From Lachnospiraceae bacterium A2 (GTDB lineage: Bacteria; Bacillota; Clostridia; Lachnospirales; Lachnospiraceae): a stretch of 64,000 nucleotides of DNA. Numbering within the stretch: the stretch's first letter is position 1; every line of letters begins with the position of its first letter. Position numbers and translations under genes: made by a program. The notes below the pieces were generated by a model. It had not been told where the DNA came from, did no database searches, and saw only the letters and a program-made list of their open reading frames with translations. Shown one piece after another: positions 59,628 through 64,000 of the stretch. Where the stretch lies: assembly GCA_000403315.2 (NCBI GenBank), contig KE159636.1:2792233-2856232 (forward strand), given 5' to 3'.

Positions 59628-60419
59628 TTAAGGCTGTGCGCAAATCTGCCTGATATAGGCAGAAAATTTTTTGTTTTTCAGAAAGCCCCCCTCTTTCAGG
59701 CCAAACAGCCTTTCCATAAAATCTGGTTCAAATACTTCCTCCGGGGTGCCGTACCTTTCCACATACTCCCCTTTCAGGCAGAGTATTTTGTCAGATACAA
59801 TCTTTGCAAGGTCCAGTTCATGCAACGACATAATTACCGTAAGCCCCTTCTGTTCCCGCAATTCTTCCAATATGGACAAAAAATCCAGCTTATAACGGAT
59901 ATCCAGATAGGAAGTCGGTTCGTCCAGTACCACAATCTCCGGCTCCTGGCAGATTGCCCGGGCAAGCATTACCCGCTGCTTCTGCCCGTCGCTGATTTTG
60001 TCAAACTCCTGTTCCCGGATGCCAGCGGTATGGGTCAGCTCCATTACTTCATCCACAATCCGCTCATCCTCTTTAGACAGGATGCCAAACCATCCGGTAT
60101 AGGGATACCTGCCTGTTGCAACTACATCCCGGCAGTTCTTCAGTTCCGCCCTTACCTTCTGGGTCAGCACCACTGACATTTTCTGCGCCAGCTCACTGGG
60201 CTTCATTTCCCCTAACTCCTCGTCCCCAAGGTACGCCGACCCGCCAACAAGCTGCAGCTGCCCCGCAATGCTTTTGAGCACCGTGGATTTCCCTGCGCCG
60301 TTTGGGCCTATCAGGCTTAAAATTTCCCCTTTTGGCAGCGCAATTTCCATCTCTTTAATCAGCGGCTTCCTGTCATACCCTACGCACATTTTTTTTGTCA
60401 TAAAATAATATTCATACAT
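59628..60419 (-). CDS. Corrinoid/iron-complex ABC importer ATPase
   Basis: A 263-aa ATPase of the BtuD/FhuC/FecE class: Walker A GPNGAGKST, Q-loop, signature ISDGQKQRVMLARAI, Walker B IVVLDEPTSYLD and H-loop SLHELDL. It overlaps the permease by 8 nt and precedes cbiP. Context makes cobinamide, cobalamin or cobalt-complex uptake the likely role, but the same class also carries siderophores. Confidence 0.93.
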   Translation of the reverse strand: MYEYYFMTKKMCVGYDRKPLIKEMEIALPKGEILSLIGPNGAGKSTVLKSIAGQLQLVGGSAYLGDEELGEMKPSELAQKMSVVLTQKVRAELKNCRDVVATGRYPYTGWFGILSKEDERIVDEVMELTHTAGIREQEFDKISDGQKQRVMLARAICQEPEIVVLDEPTSYLDIRYKLDFLSILEELREQKGLTVIMSLHELDLAKIVSDKILCLKGEYVERYGTPEEVFEPDFMERLFGLKEGGFLKNKKFSAYIRQICAQP

Positions 60420-61431
60420 GGCTTCCCTTCCGTCTTTTTACCATAACCCAAAGCACCACCGGCGCGCCGAAAATAGCGGTTACCGTGCTGATGCTCAGCT
60501 CTGTGGGGGCAAGCATTGTCTTTGCAAGCAAATCGCAAAACAGGCAGAAGACGCTCCCGCCCAGAAAGCAGGCAGGGACCATAAGGATGGGCTCCGCCGT
60601 GCGCAATAGCTTCTTCACCAGATGGGGAGCCGCAATCCCGACAAAGGAAATAGGCCCTGCAAACGCTACGATGCACGCGGATAAGATACTGGAAAATACC
60701 ACAATCCCCACCCGCAGAAGCTGGATGTTTACCCCCACATTTTTTGCATAGGCGTCCCCCAGCTGATACGCGGCCAAGGGCTTTGACATCAGGAACACGG
60801 CCAGGGAAGTCACGGAAACCACCGCCGCCATCACCTCCACGTTTTCCCATGTCATGCCGGAAAAACTGCCCCTGGACCAGTTGTGCAGGTTTACAATGTC
60901 CGCATCTTCTGCAAAGGTCACCACCAGCTCCGTGATGGCAGAACAGATGTAGCCAATCATGACGCCGCTTACCACCAGCATGGACATATTATTGATTTTG
61001 CGGGACATTAACAGCACAAACCCCATAGACAGCATGGCCCCGAAAAACGCCGCAAGGATCATGGCTGCCGAAGATACCCGGATGCCCTTCCCCATCAGGA
61101 AAACCATCACAAGCGCCACTGCCATTTTTGCCCCGGAGGAAATCCCCAGCACAAAAGGCCCTGCAATGGGATTGTTAAAAAAAGTCTGCAGCAGGTATCC
61201 CGCAAGGGAAAGGGCGCCGCCTAAAATCAGGACTGCCGCTGCCCTTGGCAGGCGGATGTCCCATAAAATTTTCCTTACGGTTTCGCCGCCCTCCTGCCCC
61301 GTTAACTCTGGCAGCGTAATCCTCACGCTCCCAATACAGATATTCAGGATGAAAAAAAACGCTGCCCCAACCCCCAGGGCTGCCAGGACCATAACCGCCC
61401 TGCACGTTCTGTTTTTGTATCTGCCAGCCAC
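60412..61431 (-). CDS. Corrinoid/iron-complex ABC importer permease (FecCD/BtuC)
   Basis: A 339-aa membrane permease with about ten helices and the FecCD motifs LPRAAAVLILGGALSLAGYLLQ (in parts), NPIAGPFVLGISSGA, and FVGIAAPHLVKKLL, the loop that contacts the ATPase. It is the middle gene of a binding-protein/permease/ATPase importer within the corrinoid operon. Confidence 0.93.
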   Translation of the reverse strand: MAGRYKNRTCRAVMVLAALGVGAAFFFILNICIGSVRITLPELTGQEGGETVRKILWDIRLPRAAAVLILGGALSLAGYLLQTFFNNPIAGPFVLGISSGAKMAVALVMVFLMGKGIRVSSAAMILAAFFGAMLSMGFVLLMSRKINNMSMLVVSGVMIGYICSAITELVVTFAEDADIVNLHNWSRGSFSGMTWENVEVMAAVVSVTSLAVFLMSKPLAAYQLGDAYAKNVGVNIQLLRVGIVVFSSILSACIVAFAGPISFVGIAAPHLVKKLLRTAEPILMVPACFLGGSVFCLFCDLLAKTMLAPTELSISTVTAIFGAPVVLWVMVKRRKGSHV

Positions 61432-61466
61432 AATACGATTCTCCTAACTTCATTCTATTTTGTACA

Positions 61467-62636
61467 CTACTTAAGGGGAAAAAGATAATGCATGTCCCCC
61501 GTATCCCCCTGGAGCATGTTGTGGATATCCTCCAGTAAATAGCCGATGGAAAGGGACTGCTGGTACATATCATTGGCTGTGCACCAGACATTTCCCTCCT
61601 TTACCGCCTTAAAATCTGCCAAAAGCCCGCATTTATCCAGCAGCTCCTCCACGCTGGATACGCCGCCGTCAATGGAACTGTTGTAAATGAGGAAATCCGC
61701 GTCCTTGGCGCCGGCATAAAATTCTTCCACCTGCATGTTCATGGTGGAACGCTTTGTTTCGGCTTCCCCAAGATCCTCAAATATGTATTTCCCGCCTGCA
61801 AGCCCAATCATTTTCGGCACATAGTCCGAAGGCTGGCGCACCTGCACCAGTCCGTTTGAGGTAATGAAAAAGAACGCCACCGTCTGCCCTGTGCCCTCCC
61901 CTGCGCTTACACGCGCAAGGATTTCCTGCTGGGCTGCAAATATCTGTTCCGCTTCTTCCTCTTTCCCAAGCAGCGCTCCATAAAATTTCACCCATTCCAC
62001 CCTGCCAAGGGGGTGGGGCTCATAACTGGAGCCGTCTGTCAGGACTGGGATGCCAAACTCCCCCAGCTTCTCCACCACTTCCGGGGCGTGGGAAACCATC
62101 ATGTTTTCTATGGCAAGGGCACAATGGTTGGAAACGAGCAGTTCATAATCCGGCATGTTATATTTGCCAGCATACACAATGCTTCCTTCTTCCATTGCCT
62201 CCTTTGCCCCTTCAATATACCAGTTTTCTTCCTTCTGCCCGGAAAATGAAATGGCGTCCAGCCCCCCTAATTCACTGAACATATCCATGGCGGACGACGC
62301 TACCAGATAGATGTCCTTTACCGGGCGTTCCAGTACCATAACCTGCTCCCCCTTAGCGTCCCCAAGGGCTTTCCCTACATCCCCGGGCGTTTCCTTCCCT
62401 TCCGGCACAATCAGGAACTGGATACCGTCCATGGTTGTTGTCAGCAGGGTATAGCCGCCCTCATAATAATCCACGGTAAAATTTTCCGCATATTGCAGGT
62501 CCATGCTCCGCTCATGGACAAGCTCCGGTTCTGCCCCATGGGCCTGTTTTTGCCCGGGGGAAGGGGCGGGCCCGCAGCCCTGCAGCCAGAGCAGCCCTGC
62601 GGCCAGCAGCAAAACAAACTTCTTTTTTCCTTTCAT
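61467..62636 (-). CDS. Corrinoid/iron-complex ABC importer binding lipoprotein
   Basis: A 389-aa BtuF/FecB-type binding protein. The signal peptide ends LLWLQGC with C21 as lipobox Cys. The class III binding fold shows DLQYAENFTVDYYEGGYTLL, VASSAMDMFSELGGLDAI and GIPVLTDGSSYEPHPLGRVEWVKFYGALLGKEEEA in parts. In the mature protein the pattern before TVDYY resembles corrinoid or metal-chelate binders in clostridial B12 operons. It lies between the two-domain lipoprotein and the permease. Confidence 0.9.
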   Translation of the reverse strand: MKGKKKFVLLLAAGLLWLQGCGPAPSPGQKQAHGAEPELVHERSMDLQYAENFTVDYYEGGYTLLTTTMDGIQFLIVPEGKETPGDVGKALGDAKGEQVMVLERPVKDIYLVASSAMDMFSELGGLDAISFSGQKEENWYIEGAKEAMEEGSIVYAGKYNMPDYELLVSNHCALAIENMMVSHAPEVVEKLGEFGIPVLTDGSSYEPHPLGRVEWVKFYGALLGKEEEAEQIFAAQQEILARVSAGEGTGQTVAFFFITSNGLVQVRQPSDYVPKMIGLAGGKYIFEDLGEAETKRSTMNMQVEEFYAGAKDADFLIYNSSIDGGVSSVEELLDKCGLLADFKAVKEGNVWCTANDMYQQSLSIGYLLEDIHNMLQGDTGDMHYLFPLK

Positions 62637-62654
62637 GTTATCTCCCGTACACTG

Positions 62655-63548
62655 CTATTTTTCTTGTATTGTGCCTGACTGGAACGTCAGCGTATATTCC
62701 ACTTCATGGGGCCTGCTCATTGCCACCGTATCGCCAATGACGTCCATGGGCTCGTCAAGGCCGGAAACAGGGAGTTCAAATACAGAGCCGCCTTCTGTGC
62801 GGATTGGAAGATATTTTTCCCCATCCACCACCATATAGTCATAATTTGGGCTGTTCCACTGCAGGGTTGCCGTCATTTTCCCATCTGCTACCGTAAGGGT
62901 TGCCGGGGATAAAATTTCTGCTTTCCCGCTCCCGCCCTCAAAGGTAAGGTCCACGCAGTAGGTGCCGTCCTGCAGGGCGTCTGCATGTTTGCCTTTGGCG
63001 TCCCCGCGTGCCCCCTGCGCGCCATCCTCCACAGGGACTGGGTCTGAAACTGTGGCTTTGTGGTCGTACCATTTTCCCTTTTTCCCAATCAGCGCTAAGT
63101 CAAATTCCGTCCCCAGCGCAGGGACCGGCACGTCAAAGCCGTAAACCTCATCCGTCATACCGTCGCTGTAGGTAACAGTATCTTCGGTCGGCTCAAGCAG
63201 CTTGGCCCCTTCTTTCCTGGCGTCCTCGGCGCGCCCGGGATAGAGGTTCACGATATTCTTCGAAGCCAGGGAAATATGGATGGTCATTTCCCCGTTTTCC
63301 ACCGTCAGCGTCCCTTTGCCCTCGCAGGCTTCGCTTACATGGAACATGCTGCTGTCTGTCTGGAACTTTGCAAGGTATGTCCCGTCCGCCAGTTCTTCTG
63401 TACTGGAGCCCGTCTGGGGTCCCGGGGTTTCCTGCGCATCCTTTTGCGGCGTCCCATCCGCTTGCCCCTGCGTGCTGCCGGTACCCCCGCAGCCCCCAAG
63501 CAAGGCTGCCAGAAGGACCAGAATTGCTATTCCTGCTTTATTCTTCAT
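62655..63548 (-). CDS. Lipoprotein with two NEAT-like surface domains
   Basis: A 297-aa secreted lipoprotein with lipobox LGGC (C20) followed by a Gly/Gln/Thr-rich linker. The first domain (DGTYLAKFQTDSSMFHV, GEMTIHISLASKNIVNLYPG) and second domain (DGTYCVDLTFEGGSGKA, SPNYDYMVVDGEKYLPI, GDTVAMSRPHEVEYTLTFQ) are beta-sandwich-like and related. The second is clearly homologous to the membrane protein at 43.1 kb. Position between cbiK and the importer suggests capture or handover of cobalt, a corrinoid or a tetrapyrrole. The ATG behind GGAGGTG is preferred over a GTG four codons upstream. Confidence 0.75.
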   Translation of the reverse strand: MKNKAGIAILVLLAALLGGCGGTGSTQGQADGTPQKDAQETPGPQTGSSTEELADGTYLAKFQTDSSMFHVSEACEGKGTLTVENGEMTIHISLASKNIVNLYPGRAEDARKEGAKLLEPTEDTVTYSDGMTDEVYGFDVPVPALGTEFDLALIGKKGKWYDHKATVSDPVPVEDGAQGARGDAKGKHADALQDGTYCVDLTFEGGSGKAEILSPATLTVADGKMTATLQWNSPNYDYMVVDGEKYLPIRTEGGSVFELPVSGLDEPMDVIGDTVAMSRPHEVEYTLTFQSGTIQEK

Positions 63549-64000
63549 TTCCGCCTTCACCTCCCTGGCCCATTGCGTCCGCCGTATGCTTTACATATAA
63601 TTCCTGTATGGCCTGAATAGATCCAAGCCCTGCCACCTGTGCATCCACACGGTCAAATTTTCCAGAAGCCTGGAACATGCTGATCCAGGAATCCTCATCT
63701 TCCCCTGCCATGTCGTTGCTGGCATGGTCGCCTGCCACAACCATCAGCGGGCGGAGAATTACCTTTTTGTACCCTGCCTTCGCAACGGCTTCGATTACTT
63801 CCTGGCAGGAGGTTTCCTCCGGCTCCCCTTCCACTGTTCCGATAAATGCGTTCCCATACCCAAGGGCTTCCATCTGGGACTGCATCTGGCTATAGGATAC
63901 CTTTGCAGTGTGGGAAGTCCCATGCCCCAAAAATACAAAGGCAGCGCCGTCCTCTTTTGCCGCATCCAGGCTCCCATACCCTGCGTCTGCTACCGCGGCA
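63538..64000 (-). CDS. cbiK: Sirohydrochlorin cobaltochelatase, 5' end outside window
   Basis: Inserts Co2+ into sirohydrochlorin (factor II), the entry step of the anaerobic B12 pathway. The visible 153 C-terminal residues have the active-site FLGHGTSHTAK with His, GTVEGEP, the metal-binding His in LMVVAGDHASNDMAGEDEDSW, and end just inside the next gene start (11-nt overlap). The frame is open to the right window edge, so the start is not seen. The DHASNDM motif is typical of CbiK rather than CbiX. Confidence 0.92.
   Translation of the reverse strand, partial: AAVADAGYGSLDAAKEDGAAFVFLGHGTSHTAKVSYSQMQSQMEALGYGNAFIGTVEGEPEETSCQEVIEAVAKAGYKKVILRPLMVVAGDHASNDMAGEDEDSWISMFQASGKFDRVDAQVAGLGSIQAIQELYVKHTADAMGQGGEGGNEE

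Overview
The window looks like chromosome from an anaerobic Firmicute, most likely a gut Clostridium of the Lachnospiraceae type. The reasons are a PolC-type replicative polymerase, strong AGGAGG-like ribosome sites, the MEP isoprenoid pathway, an anaerobic cobalt-early B12 route (CbiK, CbiD, CbiG), and a sugar ABC importer of the LplB/LplC type with no ATPase beside it. The family assignment is inference from gene content; no rRNA is present.

Layout. 1-2.2 kb: rlmH and xpt are divergent from promoters that share one -10 element, followed by an SCP2-fold gene. 2.4-15.3 kb: a long minus-strand housekeeping block reads, in order of transcription, polysaccharide deacetylase, bactofilin, pyrH, frr, uppS, cdsA, dxr, rseP, ispG, polC. 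It joins nucleotide and ribosome recycling, isoprenoid and lipid-carrier synthesis, membrane proteolysis and replication. Two intergenic regions (1.42-1.83 kb and 15.54-15.80 kb) carry copies of a structured, non-coding repeat. 15.8-19.3 kb: a small basic protein, then a copper operon (csoR, copA fused in frame to copZ). 19.4-19.9 kb: a RelB/YoeB toxin-antitoxin pair.

19.9-32.9 kb is a fructan region. The intact minus-strand operon (two permeases, binding protein, GH32 enzyme, fructokinase) faces a LacI-type regulator with matching palindromic operators in the divergent promoter. Downstream lies a second, decayed fructan module: fragments of a binding protein, a GH32 enzyme and a GH91 inulin fructotransferase, broken by an IS3-family remnant and a 158-bp MITE whose removal restores the reading frame. 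After the regulator come a frameshifted membrane protein, a lipoprotein and a YesL-like membrane protein.

33-43 kb holds accessory genes: a metallophosphoesterase with an unusual cytoplasmic ParB-like/BMP-fold protein, then an uncharacterised cassette of a divergent XRE regulator, a 181-aa protein, a 1042-aa protein with coiled coil and amphipathic segment, a clostripain-family protease and a 222-aa protein. This is the best candidate here for an undescribed system.

43-64 kb is one >20-kb minus-strand corrinoid operon, entering from beyond the right edge: cbiK, a lipoprotein, a BtuFCD-type importer, cbiP, cobT, cobU, cobS, a short CobU-like protein, cobC, cbiB, cbiD, cbiF, cbiG, cbiH, a cbiJ-E-T fusion, cbiA with a Cys-rich tail, cbiL, then an ABC exporter and a membrane protein that shares a domain with the lipoprotein at the other end. 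cbiC is not in the window.
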